Positions 7,607 through 16,251 of a DNA stretch of 64,000 nucleotides are shown here, piece after piece. Origin of the DNA: Oscillatoria princeps RMCB-10 (GTDB lineage: Bacteria > Cyanobacteriota > Cyanobacteriia > Cyanobacteriales > Oscillatoriaceae). The stretch spans positions 121,624 to 185,623 of the forward strand of contig JAHHHT010000018.1 of NCBI GenBank assembly GCA_019359235.1, written 5' to 3'. The position numbers and the translations under genes were made by a program. Below the pieces are notes generated by a model. It made no database searches. It worked only from the letters and a program-made list of their open reading frames with translations, and had not been told where the DNA came from. Within the stretch, counting starts at the first letter, position 1. Each line of letters starts with the position of its first letter.

Positions 7607-8503
7607 ATGCTGCGAATTGAAAAACTGTGGAAGTCTTACGAAGAGCGACAAGTCCTTCAGAATTTGTCGCTGCACATCCAGGCGGGCGAGATTTACGGAT
7701 TGCTGGGCCCGAATGGGGCCGGGAAAACGACTACTATCAATATTCTCTGCAATTTGCTGGAGGCGGATGGCGGCAAAATCACCATCAACAATCAGCCCCT
7801 GTCTAAGGCGACAAAATCGCTAATTGGTGTCGCGCCGCAGGAGAATTTGCTCTATAAAAGTTTGTCTTGTGAGGAAAATCTCAATTTTTATGCTAAAATA
7901 TATGGCTTGAATGGCAAGCGCCGGAAGGAACAGGTGCGGGCTTGTCTGGAGGCTGTTGGGCTGGCAGATAGGGCGAAAAGTCCGGTGGAAACGCTCAGCG
8001 GGGGGATGCAGCGCCGGCTGAATATCGCAGTGGCGCTGGTGCACCAGCCAAAGTTAGTGATTTTGGACGAACCGACGACTGGGTTGGATATTGAAGCGCG
8101 TTACGAGATTTGGGATTTAATCCGCCGGCTGAAAAGTCAGGGGATTACGGTTCTGCTGACCACTCATTTATTAGATGAAGCGGAGCGCCTCTGTCAGAGA
8201 ATTGGGATTCTCAAACGAGGTCGCATTATGGCTGAGGGGAGTTTGGAGGAGTTGCGGAAAAGGATTCCAGCGGCGGAAATTGTGGTGGTGCAAACGCCGG
8301 ATGAGGGGGCTGCTATTGCTCGGGCGCGTCAGTGTGGGTTCGCTCACCGGCGCTATGGGAGCGATCTGGCTTTTTGGCTGCCAAAAGCGCTGGAGTTGAA
8401 GGAAGTGCTCGCCTGTTTTGATGGGGTGACTCTGGATTCTATTTCTCGGATGCCGGTGCGTTTGGAGCATATCTATGTGGAGGTGACGCTGGGCGGGAGC
8501 TGA
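7607..8503 (+). CDS. ABC-2 type transporter ATP-binding protein
   Basis: 298 residues, ATG 7607. Walker A is GPNGAGKT (residues 34-41), the Q-loop is GVAPQENLLY, the signature is LSGGMQRRLN, Walker B is LVILDEPT, and the switch histidine is in LLTTHLLDEAE. The C-terminal ~80 residues are the small domain of drug/lipid exporters of the CcmA/DrrA type. It should energise the permease at 6596-7369. The gene is followed directly by a repeat-rich region (8513-8790). No accessory protein that would identify the cargo is nearby. Confidence 0.9.
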   Translation: MLRIEKLWKSYEERQVLQNLSLHIQAGEIYGLLGPNGAGKTTTINILCNLLEADGGKITINNQPLSKATKSLIGVAPQENLLYKSLSCEENLNFYAKIYGLNGKRRKEQVRACLEAVGLADRAKSPVETLSGGMQRRLNIAVALVHQPKLVILDEPTTGLDIEARYEIWDLIRRLKSQGITVLLTTHLLDEAERLCQRIGILKRGRIMAEGSLEELRKRIPAAEIVVVQTPDEGAAIARARQCGFAHRRYGSDLAFWLPKALELKEVLACFDGVTLDSISRMPVRLEHIYVEVTLGGS

Positions 8504-8512
8504 GAAACCGTA

Positions 8513-8790
8513 AGAAACCGGGTTTCTGAATAAATCTTTCGGCTCAGAGGCAAAATTTGTCGCAGAAACCCGGTTTCTGGGGGCTTCTGGGGGTTTCTGG
8601 CGGGGCTGAGAAACTGGGTTTCTGAATAAATATAGCGTTTCTCAGTTGGATGGACTATGGCCCAGAAACCCGGAAGGGGCGGGCACGGGGACCCGCCCCT
8701 ACGAAACCGGGTTTCTCAGTACCTCACTAATATGAGAAACGCTATATTTCGGCTCTGTAGCAAAGTTTGTCGCAGAAACCCGGTTTCTGA
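8513..8790. repeat. Tandem AAACCCGGTTTCT repeats, second copy interrupted by a MITE
   Basis: Copy 1 (8513-8580) is a 68-bp unit bounded by AGAAACCGGGTTTCT and AGAAACCCGGTTTCT. Copy 2 (8609-8630 plus 8747-8790) is the same unit with a few substitutions, split after GAATAAA by the element at 8631-8746. This stretch fills the space between the ABC ATPase and the kinase gene; no gene is seen in it. Confidence 0.9.
8631..8746. mobile_element. MITE with TA target duplication, copy A
   Basis: 116 bp including flanking TA dinucleotides. The ends are TATAGCGTTTCTCA and its complement TGAGAAACGCTATA. It contains GTTGGATG near one end, AGTACCTCACTAATATGAG near the other, and a central AAACCCGG/CCGGGTTT palindrome. 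Copies B (37337-37432) and C (43313-43408) share both ends. In copy A the central loop is replaced by a ~30-bp GGGGCGGGCACGGGG palindrome also found near 21149. The TA flanks suggest mobilisation by an IS630/Tc1-type transposase, which is not in this window. Confidence 0.85.
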
Positions 8791-8801
8791 GGTTGCCTCA
8801 C

Positions 8802-11800
8802 CTATTTTTGTTTTAGCACCAGCAAAGTAATATCATCGTACACCTTTTGCTCGCCAATATGCTGGAACAGGCTCTCAATCACCGCCTGCTTGATTTCTGC
8901 AGCTGAGCGCTGCCAGTTGCGGCTAACAACTTCCAGGAGGCGCTCGATGCCGTATTGCACTCTCTCCATATTTTCAGCTTCGGTAATCCCATCCGTGTAG
9001 AGCACAACCCCATCCCCCGGATTCAAGGACACCTGATATTGACTCACAAAATCAGCCACCTCAGACACCAGCCCAATGGGGAACCCTAAATCCACCGTAT
9101 CAATCAGCTCGGCAACGCCGCCAAAGCGCACCACGATTGCCTGTTCGTGCTGTCCGCTCAAGCGCACAACTCCCTGAGAGTAGTCTAGCAAAGACAGGGT
9201 AAGGTTTTTATCGGAATCCATCCGCCCCATGTTGCAGTAAATCGTCTGGTTAATCGCCTGAAGGAATTTCGCCGGGTCGGTTTCGCTATCGGAAAACAGG
9301 GTTCGCACTGCCGTTTGCACCATCAGCATCACCACCCCACTTTCTAACCCGTGTCCCGTCACGTCGCCGATGGCAATTTTAACTTGTCCGTCCTGTTGCA
9401 GCACGTCGTAGTAGTCGCCGCCAACTTCGGCTGCCGGTTCCATAAAGCCGGCAATCTCTAATCCCGGTATTTCATTCAGTTCCGACTCCTTCGGGAGCAG
9501 CATCAGTTGCAGTTTTCGCGCCACGTCTAGCTCAGCGCTCATCCGGAAATTTTCAGCTTTGAGCCGCTCGTTGAGGAGAGTAATTTCCCGGTTGGCAGCG
9601 GCGAGTTGAGCGGTGCGCTCCTCCACTTTTTGTTCCAGGGTGCGGTACAGCAGAGCCTTTTCAATGGAAATGGCGGCTTGGCAGGAAAGGATTTTTAAGA
9701 CTTCCAGCCGGTCGGCGGTAAATGCGCCTGCGGTGAGGTTGTTTTCTAGATACAGAATGCCGGTGAATCTGCCCTGATTGATCGCCGGCACGCACAAGAC
9801 AGATTTGGGTTGGTGCTGGATGATGTAGGGATCAGCCGCAAAAGTGGTGTCAGCCGTGGCATCATAAATTACCAGGGCTTCTCGGGTGCGCGAGACATAG
9901 TTGATCGGGCTGGCGGGAACCTCCTGGCTGCCGGCAAGCGGCTGAGATTGCAGGCTGCACGACAGACCGCTACACTGGATTTCAATTTCCCAGTGACCTG
10001 CTTTTTGCAAAATCAGAGCGGATTTAGTGGCACCGGCATTTTCCATCACCACTCGCATCAACGTTGAGAGCAGCTGGTCGAGGATAATTTCTCCAGAGAT
10101 AGCTTGAGACGCTTTCATTACTGTTGCCAAGTCCAGAGCGGCGGAACTTCCTTTGCCGGTGGCGGTGCTGGTGCTGGCGGTCATCTGGGCAAGTGTCTCG
10201 CCGGTTCGGCAGCTTGTTTCCCTGTTGAGGATAGGGGCGAGTAATTGGGGATAGCGCTGTTCTAAGCTCTCTACTTTGGCGGTTGCTCCCCAGCGAGCGT
10301 AGCAGTAATAGGCGTCAGCCATATAGGTTCGGGCAATTTTCTCTTTTCCCCACGCCAGATAGAATTTGGCGGCTAGCTCCAGAGCGAGGGCTTCTTCTTG
10401 GATGTAGTCCTGCGCTTTGGCACCCTCTATGGCGCGATCGTAATACTCCATCGCCTCGATATTTTGACCCAGCACCCGGCATCTCTCAGCTTCAACTAGA
10501 TGAAATTTATGGGTGAAGTTCTCAGGCGCGTGAGCCGCCCATTCCTGCATCTTTGACTGATTGGCCGCCACCTTTTGCAGCCAGTCATCTCGCTGCGCTT
10601 TGGCAACATCACCCCACATCCCCAACCGCGCCAGCGAATCGTAAAAATGCCAGATAGGAACGGCTATCAGTGCTGTCGCCGCGTCTAAATACTGGGCTGC
10701 AATTTCAGCATTTCGCACGGCTTGAGGGATGGTTTGAAATAAAAAGCATAGAATCAGCTTATTCAGGTACAAGTAGTAAATTGCGCTTCGATCGTTCCCC
10801 TTTTCTATTTGCGATAGCAGTGCGGATTGGCTGGACCCCTCCCCCGCAAAACAGCAGAGATTGTCAGAACTCCCCCGCAAGGTAAGGACTGCCTGCCGGT
10901 AGATTTCATTCCACTTCACAGCGGTTTCTTGCTTGAGCTGACCGGCAGCGTAACTGATGGCTGCCATCTCCCGCTCCAACTCCGCCAGCTCCTTGCCGGT
11001 GAAATAGGAATGATAGCATTTATAGAATCCGCAATAAGAAGCGTATTCTATCTCGCCGGTTTCCCGTCCGATTTCATAGCCAAACTGCAAAGTTTTTAAG
11101 GTTTGCCGGACGTGTTCTTTCCAAGGTCTGATATGGGCTTCAACTACAACGATTGATTTAGCCTTGAGTTCGGACGCATTGAAGCGAGACAGTATGCTGT
11201 AAGCCCACTTGCCAAATTGATAGCCGGCGTCAATGGTTTGGCTGTCGCCGCACAAAATAATCCCGTAACATGAATAAGCGTGGGCGGAAGCGGGAGCGTT
11301 GCCATAATGAATAGATAAATTAACCTGGGCGCACACAATCAGGGGAAACAGTTCAGGAGCGGCTTGAAAGGTAGCAGAAGCGATACTCGACAGGATGCGC
11401 ATGGCTGCTAACTTTTCAGGAGCCGCCATTGCCGGCAAAGCGCTTAAGTCCTCGACCGCACTGTGCCGCCAAGAAGAAGCGGTTTCCTCCAGGAAACGCT
11501 GAATGTCCAACTTCGCCGGCTTTTCGGGAAGGCTCACCCCCAACAGCTTCAGAACTTCCAGCCCCATCTTAATCGCTTCCAATTGCCTGGTCTGCGCTAT
11601 AGAGGCGCTGATCTTGACTTCATAAATTTTCACCTTGTCCAGCACCGTTTTGGCGCAATTTTGCACCGCACCGGCCAATCTCTCCATCTTCTCTAAGTCA
11701 GCGCTGAGATAAGCCACCTCGCAGGCTTCTACATGCAGTGATAGCGCCAGTTCATAATTGGTTTGCCAGCTAGAAGCCCCGAGGATTTCCCTGCCGGCAG

Positions 11801-14126
11801 TTAAATACTTGAGGGCAGCAGCGTGCGCAGTTGAAAGCTTAGCTTTACGCCCCGCCATCAGATTCAGCTGCGCGAGTTCTTCTCGCTCTGCCGGTTCGGC
11901 GAGTAACTCTGCCCCAATATTCAACTGATTGACAATATCAAAAATCTTCTCTTCTCGCTCCTCAACAGGCGTATCTCTCAACAGCAGCTGCCCAATTTTC
12001 AGGTGAGTGGCCTGTTTCCGGTCTTCGGGAATCAGAAAATAAGCCGCTTGCTGCACTCGGTCGTGCAGGAACTTGTAAGGAACGGATAGCTCTGACACCC
12101 GCGCTACGTCAGCCGATTCGGAGTCCTGAAAAAACTTGTAAACTTCCCCGATAGGAATCACCAACCCCTCTTGCAAAGCTCTCCACAGGTCAGCCGCCGT
12201 CTCCGCCGGGCTTTTTTCTCGCACGACCGCCAGCGTCGCTAGATCAAATTGGTTGCCAATACAGGCCGCCAGTTTCAACACTTCCTGGGTGTCTTCCGGC
12301 AGTTTTTGCAACTGAAGCGCCATAAACTCAACCACATCATCGGTCACCAAGCTCGCCCTGACTTTGGCAATATCGCACTGCCAGTAGCCGCAGCTAAAGT
12401 CGTAGAAAATTTGTCCCTCTTGGTGCAATGATTTGAGAAACTGATTCGTAAAAAAGGGGTTGCCTTGCGTTTTACGCAGCACCAGTTCAGTCAGGGTAAG
12501 CGCCCGCTCTGGAGGGCAAGTCAGGGTGTCGGCAATCAGCCGGTTCAGGTTGGGCTTATCCAGGGGTGCTAGCATAATTTGACTGACTGTCGCAGCGGTT
12601 TTTCTAATTTCATCTAGCGCCATAATCAGCGGGTGAGCGGGAGAAACCTCGTTATCCCGATAGGCTCCTACCAGCAGCAGATTGCCGAAGTCTGTCTCAG
12701 TCATTAATAATTGAATCAGCTTCAGAGAGGCGGAGTCCGCCCACTGCAAGTCATCCAGAAAAATCACCAGAGGGTGATCTTTGGTAGCGAACACCCGGAT
12801 GAATTTCCCAAAAACCAGATTGAAGCGATTTTGGGCTGCGCCACCGTCCAGTTCTGGCACCGGCGGCTGCTCGCCGACAATCCGCTCCAGCTCGGGAATG
12901 ACATCAATAATTACCTGTCCGCTCTCTCTCAGTGCCTCCAATATATTAGCTTTCCACTCCGCCACAGAAGCGGCGCTTTCCGTCAGCAGTTGCCGCACCA
13001 GAGTCTGGAAGGCTTGCACCAAAGCTGAAAAGGGAATATTGCGCTTGAACTGGTCAAATTTACCAGAAATGAAGTACCCCCGCTGCCGCACAATGGGTTT
13101 GTGGACTTCATTCACCGCTGCTGTCTTGCCAATCCCAGAAAATCCAGCCACCAGCATCATTTCCTGAGCTCCTTGGCTGACTCGCTCAAAGGCGGCTAGC
13201 AACGCCGCCACTTCCGCTTCCCTTCCGTAGAGCTTTTCAGGTATTATAAAGCGGTCAGAAATATCTCGCTGTCCTAAAGGGAAAGGTGAAATGCTGCCCA
13301 ACTTTTCCCATTGCCGCTTGCATATTTCCAAGTCGTACCGGATTCCAAACGCACTCTGATAGCGCGATTCCGGGGTTTTTTCCATCAATTTCACGATCGT
13401 GTCGCTCACCACCTGAGGAATGGCGGGATTCACTTCGACTGGGGGAGCTGGTTGGCGAGCGATGTGGCTGTGAACTAGCTCCATCGGGTCGTTAGACTGG
13501 AAAGGTAACTGCCCTGTCAGCAATTCGTAGAATGTCACCCCCAGCGAGTAGAAATCGGTGCGGTAGTCAATCCCCCGATTCATCCGCCCCGTCTGTTCTG
13601 GAGACATATAAGCGAGAGTCCCTTCCAGCACGTTGGGGCTTTGAATTTCTTGGCTCTCTCTGGGCAAAAGGGAAGCGATGCTGAAGTCAATCAGTTTTAC
13701 TTGCTTGGTTTGGGGGTGAATCAGGATATTCTGGGGCTTGATATCTTTGTGAATCACCCGGTTGTGGTAGAGCCCTTCCAGAGTTTGGACAGCAGAAATA
13801 GCGATCGGAAAAAACTCGCCGAGCCTCAATGGCTTGCCGCCGGCATACTCATTCAGCGAAATTCCCCCAAAGTCTTCCATCACCAGGGCAAAACCATTGC
13901 CGCAGTTTTCCAGGGCGACCGGCTGGACAATTCCCGGCAAGTCGAGGTTTTTGCCAATCGCGTACTGATTCCGGAACTGCACCAGTTCGCTGAATGTGGG
14001 ATACTCAGACTTGAGGAATTTAAGCACAACGGGTTTTCGATCTGAGGAGCGCAGCCCTCGATAAACTGCGGTTCTAGAACCCTGAGAAATTTGAGTGAGA
14101 ATCTGGTAGCCGGGAATCGCGATCAC
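8802..14126 (-). CDS. Giant Ser/Thr kinase-AAA ATPase-GAF-SpoIIE phosphatase protein
   Basis: About 1774 residues. GTG 14126 is preferred because GGAG lies 9 nt upstream and the family starts with IPGYQIL; a TTG at 14141 is the alternative. Kinase domain, residues about 5-270: catalytic loop HKDIKPQN (~126) and IDFSIAS (~146), so HRD is HKD and DFG is DFS, both usual in this subfamily. The AAA/NACHT-like ATPase follows, with Walker A GFSGIGKT (~328-335) and Walker B LVIFLDDLQWAD. Helical TPR-like repeats run from about 620 to 1290, then GAF (~1310-1480), a coiled coil, and a PP2C/SpoIIE domain from ~1530 with VGGDYYD, GDVTGHG and DDITLLVL metal-site motifs. It combines phosphorylation, nucleotide switching, small-ligand sensing and serine-phosphatase output. 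Many cyanobacterial relatives end in a histidine kinase instead. It is transcribed alone. Confidence 0.9.
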   Translation of the reverse strand: MIAIPGYQILTQISQGSRTAVYRGLRSSDRKPVVLKFLKSEYPTFSELVQFRNQYAIGKNLDLPGIVQPVALENCGNGFALVMEDFGGISLNEYAGGKPLRLGEFFPIAISAVQTLEGLYHNRVIHKDIKPQNILIHPQTKQVKLIDFSIASLLPRESQEIQSPNVLEGTLAYMSPEQTGRMNRGIDYRTDFYSLGVTFYELLTGQLPFQSNDPMELVHSHIARQPAPPVEVNPAIPQVVSDTIVKLMEKTPESRYQSAFGIRYDLEICKRQWEKLGSISPFPLGQRDISDRFIIPEKLYGREAEVAALLAAFERVSQGAQEMMLVAGFSGIGKTAAVNEVHKPIVRQRGYFISGKFDQFKRNIPFSALVQAFQTLVRQLLTESAASVAEWKANILEALRESGQVIIDVIPELERIVGEQPPVPELDGGAAQNRFNLVFGKFIRVFATKDHPLVIFLDDLQWADSASLKLIQLLMTETDFGNLLLVGAYRDNEVSPAHPLIMALDEIRKTAATVSQIMLAPLDKPNLNRLIADTLTCPPERALTLTELVLRKTQGNPFFTNQFLKSLHQEGQIFYDFSCGYWQCDIAKVRASLVTDDVVEFMALQLQKLPEDTQEVLKLAACIGNQFDLATLAVVREKSPAETAADLWRALQEGLVIPIGEVYKFFQDSESADVARVSELSVPYKFLHDRVQQAAYFLIPEDRKQATHLKIGQLLLRDTPVEEREEKIFDIVNQLNIGAELLAEPAEREELAQLNLMAGRKAKLSTAHAAALKYLTAGREILGASSWQTNYELALSLHVEACEVAYLSADLEKMERLAGAVQNCAKTVLDKVKIYEVKISASIAQTRQLEAIKMGLEVLKLLGVSLPEKPAKLDIQRFLEETASSWRHSAVEDLSALPAMAAPEKLAAMRILSSIASATFQAAPELFPLIVCAQVNLSIHYGNAPASAHAYSCYGIILCGDSQTIDAGYQFGKWAYSILSRFNASELKAKSIVVVEAHIRPWKEHVRQTLKTLQFGYEIGRETGEIEYASYCGFYKCYHSYFTGKELAELEREMAAISYAAGQLKQETAVKWNEIYRQAVLTLRGSSDNLCCFAGEGSSQSALLSQIEKGNDRSAIYYLYLNKLILCFLFQTIPQAVRNAEIAAQYLDAATALIAVPIWHFYDSLARLGMWGDVAKAQRDDWLQKVAANQSKMQEWAAHAPENFTHKFHLVEAERCRVLGQNIEAMEYYDRAIEGAKAQDYIQEEALALELAAKFYLAWGKEKIARTYMADAYYCYARWGATAKVESLEQRYPQLLAPILNRETSCRTGETLAQMTASTSTATGKGSSAALDLATVMKASQAISGEIILDQLLSTLMRVVMENAGATKSALILQKAGHWEIEIQCSGLSCSLQSQPLAGSQEVPASPINYVSRTREALVIYDATADTTFAADPYIIQHQPKSVLCVPAINQGRFTGILYLENNLTAGAFTADRLEVLKILSCQAAISIEKALLYRTLEQKVEERTAQLAAANREITLLNERLKAENFRMSAELDVARKLQLMLLPKESELNEIPGLEIAGFMEPAAEVGGDYYDVLQQDGQVKIAIGDVTGHGLESGVVMLMVQTAVRTLFSDSETDPAKFLQAINQTIYCNMGRMDSDKNLTLSLLDYSQGVVRLSGQHEQAIVVRFGGVAELIDTVDLGFPIGLVSEVADFVSQYQVSLNPGDGVVLYTDGITEAENMERVQYGIERLLEVVSRNWQRSAAEIKQAVIESLFQHIGEQKVYDDITLLVLKQK

Positions 14127-14428
14127 AGTTGGGTACTCCAAGAGAGGGGGTTGCTCAAACAGACCATCGCACCGCTATCGGGCCGTCCCGCCCCCATTTT
14201 TGGCGGGGTGACATCTGAATGATTTACAGCACCCCGGGCACTCACCCGCTGTTAAAAGAGGTGACAGCTGGAACCCTGAGCGCGTCATCCTGGAAGCTGC
14301 CGGCAGGCAGAAAGCGCGTTCAGTCAACCCTGCCTCGGGGCCGCACCCCGGGAACATTTTTGTTACCAGCAACATCATACCTCAGTTTCCAGAAAGTATG
14401 GCTTGCCCTCGCTGGCGGCTCGCCCCTG

Positions 14429-14463
14429 AAAAAGAAAAACCGGGCGGCTTCTCAGCCACCCGG
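14429..14463 (-). terminator. Rho-independent terminator for the aldolase gene
   Basis: Read on the minus strand: CCGGGTGGCT, loop, AGCCGCCCGG, then TTTTTCTTTTT. The stem is 10 bp with one mismatch, 90 bp downstream of the aldolase stop. Confidence 0.75.
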
Positions 14464-14498
14464 CAATTGATTTTAGATTTTAGATTTTTTAGATTCTC

Positions 14499-14527
14499 CC
14501 TTCCCCCCCGAAATTCGGGGGGGAAGG
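14499..14527. repeat. Perfect C/G-run hairpin downstream of the aldolase gene
   Basis: CCTTCCCCCCC and its exact complement flank GAAATTC. It lies between the aldolase stop and its terminator and has no T-run of its own. Confidence 0.7.
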
Positions 14528-14552
14528 TAGAATGCGGGCATCCAAAATTGGA

Positions 14553-15635
14553 TTAGACAGCCACAGTCACCTTCTGAGTCACGACTTTCAGCTCGCCCTT
14601 GGCATACTTGGCGGCATACTCATCCAGAGACACTTGCTTGATCTTGCTGGCATTGCCTGCCGTGCCAAACTGCTGGTAGCGATCTGAGCACACCTTTTGC
14701 ATGTACTTGATAGAAGGCTTCAGGAAGTGACGGGGGTCAAATTCCTTGGTATCTTTGGCCAGGGCTTCCCGGACTGCAGCGGTGATCGCCAGACGGTTGT
14801 CGGTGTCGATATTCACCTTGCGCACGCCGCTCTTGATGCCTTTTTGGATTTCTTCCACCGGCACGCCGTAGGTTTCGGGGATGGCACCGCCGTACTGGTT
14901 AATCAGAGCGATCAGATCTTCCGGGACAGAGGAGGAACCGTGCATCACCAAGTGGGTGTTGGGCAAGCGGCGGTGAATTTCTTCGATGCGGCTGATGGCC
15001 AGGATTTCGCCGGTCGGCTTGCGGGTGAACTTGTAAGCGCCGTGGCTGGTGCCGATGGCCACTGCCAGAGCGTCCACTTGGGTTTGCTCCACGAAGTCAA
15101 CGGCTTGGTCGGGATCGGTGAGCAGTTGGGAGTGATCCAGCTTGCCTTCAAAACCGTGACCGTCTTCCGCTTCACCCATGCCGGTTTCCAGAGAGCCCAG
15201 GCAGCCCAGTTCGCCTTCAACGCTAGCGCCGACTGCGTGGGCCACTTTCACCACTTCGCTGGTGACTCTGACGTTGTACTCGTAGCTGGCTGGACTCTTG
15301 GCATCGGCTTCCAGGGAGCCGTCCATCATCACGCTGGTGAAACCGTTGCGAATGGCAGAGTAGCAGGTTGCCGGTTCATTGCCATGATCTTGGTGCATGA
15401 CAATGGGGATGTGGGGGTAGGTTTCCACCGCAGCCAGAATCAGGTGGCGCAGGAAGTTTTCGCCCGCATACTTGCGAGCGCCACGGGAAGCTTGCAGGAT
15501 AACGGGGCTGTTGGTTTCATGGGCAGCCTGCATGATGGCTTGGATCTGCTCCATGTTGTTGACGTTGTAAGCAGGGATGCCGTAGCCGTTCTCAGCCGCG
15601 TGATCCAGCAGCAGCCGCATAGGTACAAGCGCCAT
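14553..15635 (-). CDS. fba: Class II fructose-bisphosphate aldolase
   Basis: 360 residues. ATG 15635 is chosen because TAGGAGG lies 7 nt upstream and the protein then begins [19 protein letters not shown], the family N-terminus. Metal and substrate motifs are visible: MHQDHGN (catalytic Asp and a zinc-ligand His), [26 protein letters not shown] and [11 protein letters not shown]. The Zn-dependent enzyme splits fructose-1,6-bisphosphate. In cyanobacteria it also makes sedoheptulose-1,7-bisphosphate in the Calvin cycle. The length equals that of other cyanobacterial class II enzymes. It is monocistronic, with a terminator at 14429-14463. A 314-codon antisense frame over it is a composition artefact. 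Confidence 0.97.
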   Translation of the reverse strand: MALVPMRLLLDHAAENGYGIPAYNVNNMEQIQAIMQAAHETNSPVILQASRGARKYAGENFLRHLILAAVETYPHIPIVMHQDHGNEPATCYSAIRNGFTSVMMDGSLEADAKSPASYEYNVRVTSEVVKVAHAVGASVEGELGCLGSLETGMGEAEDGHGFEGKLDHSQLLTDPDQAVDFVEQTQVDALAVAIGTSHGAYKFTRKPTGEILAISRIEEIHRRLPNTHLVMHGSSSVPEDLIALINQYGGAIPETYGVPVEEIQKGIKSGVRKVNIDTDNRLAITAAVREALAKDTKEFDPRHFLKPSIKYMQKVCSDRYQQFGTAGNASKIKQVSLDEYAAKYAKGELKVVTQKVTVAV

Positions 15636-15686
15636 AGATGATCCTCCTAAGTTCTTGGTGTTGGTCAGCCAGTTGGGTCTGTACAA

Positions 15687-16112
15687 GCCGAATTCTTAGG
15701 ATAATCTTAAGTTATTTTTCGACGCTTAGCGCACTGTGTCTAAAAATTAAAAAATTTTCGCCGCTGCCGGCAAGAGAGGGCCACCCAACCCGCCCTCTCC
15801 TCAATTTCGTTTGAATACTTTCTATTTGGGACAGCTTGGCAGCAAGCGGGCGCTAGCACTTCATGGCAAGTAATTAACCGGAATTTATCTCCGGTGCCCT
15901 CGCTCTAGCTACATTAAAAAGCTGTTGGGCTACGCTGAACTTACAAACCTTTGGGCTAAAGCCCAACTACAAACTTTGGGCTAAAGCCCAACTACAAACT
16001 TTGGGCTAAAGCCCAACTACAAACTTTGGGCTAAAGCCCAACTACAAACGGCTGCCGGCAACTGCGCCATTGCCCCATGCCCCATGCCCCATGCTCAGTC
16101 CCCTTGAAATAT
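15687..16112. other. Spacer between aldolase gene and tRNA-Lys
   Basis: No gene seen. It contains the aldolase promoter region (AT-rich, 15700-15760), four tandem 25-bp palindromic units at 15950-16049, and a CCCCATG simple repeat at 16074-16093. Confidence 0.65.
15950..16049. repeat. Four tandem 25-bp TTTGGGCTAAAGCCC units
   Basis: Exactly four contiguous 25-bp units (starts 15950, 15975, 16000, 16025), each with the palindrome TTGGGCTAAAGCCCAA followed by CTACAAAC. A related array of 25-26-bp units is at 63773-64000, and two decayed units are near 20357-20400. There are no unique spacers, so it is not CRISPR. Confidence 0.95.
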
Positions 16113-16183
16113 GGGTCGCCCGGGATTCGAACCCGGAACTAATCGGTTAAAAGCCGAGTACTCTACCTTTGAGTTAGCGACCC
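16113..16183 (-). tRNA. trnK-UUU: tRNA-Lys(UUU)
   Basis: The 71-nt cloverleaf reads on the minus strand as acceptor GGGTCGC paired with GCGACCC, D-arm ACTC/GAGT, anticodon stem CTCGG with loop CTTTTAA (anticodon TTT), and a T-arm CCGGGTTCGAATCCCGG. The outermost anticodon-stem pair is a C-U mismatch, as in chloroplast trnK. CCA is not encoded. Confidence 0.97.
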
Positions 16184-16251
16184 TGGTGCATTTGTATTCC
16201 GCACACAGTTAATCATACTAGCACGGGTACATAGAAGCGTCAAGGGGTTTT

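Larger units (their letters stand above)
14142..14552. other. Spacer between kinase gene and aldolase gene
   Basis: About 410 bp without a gene. It holds the aldolase terminator hairpin (14429-14463) and a second long GC hairpin at 14499-14527. The rest would carry the kinase promoter; no box is convincing. Confidence 0.6.

Noticed and set aside
14697..15641. 314-codon open frame antisense to the aldolase gene
   Set aside because: Same reason: fba on the other strand is unmistakable, and the antisense product has only Gly/His/Val-rich composition.
16074..16093. CCCCATG repeats as a regulatory element
   Set aside because: Short CCCCATGCCCCATG runs also occur at 17280-17300 and look like simple-sequence noise.
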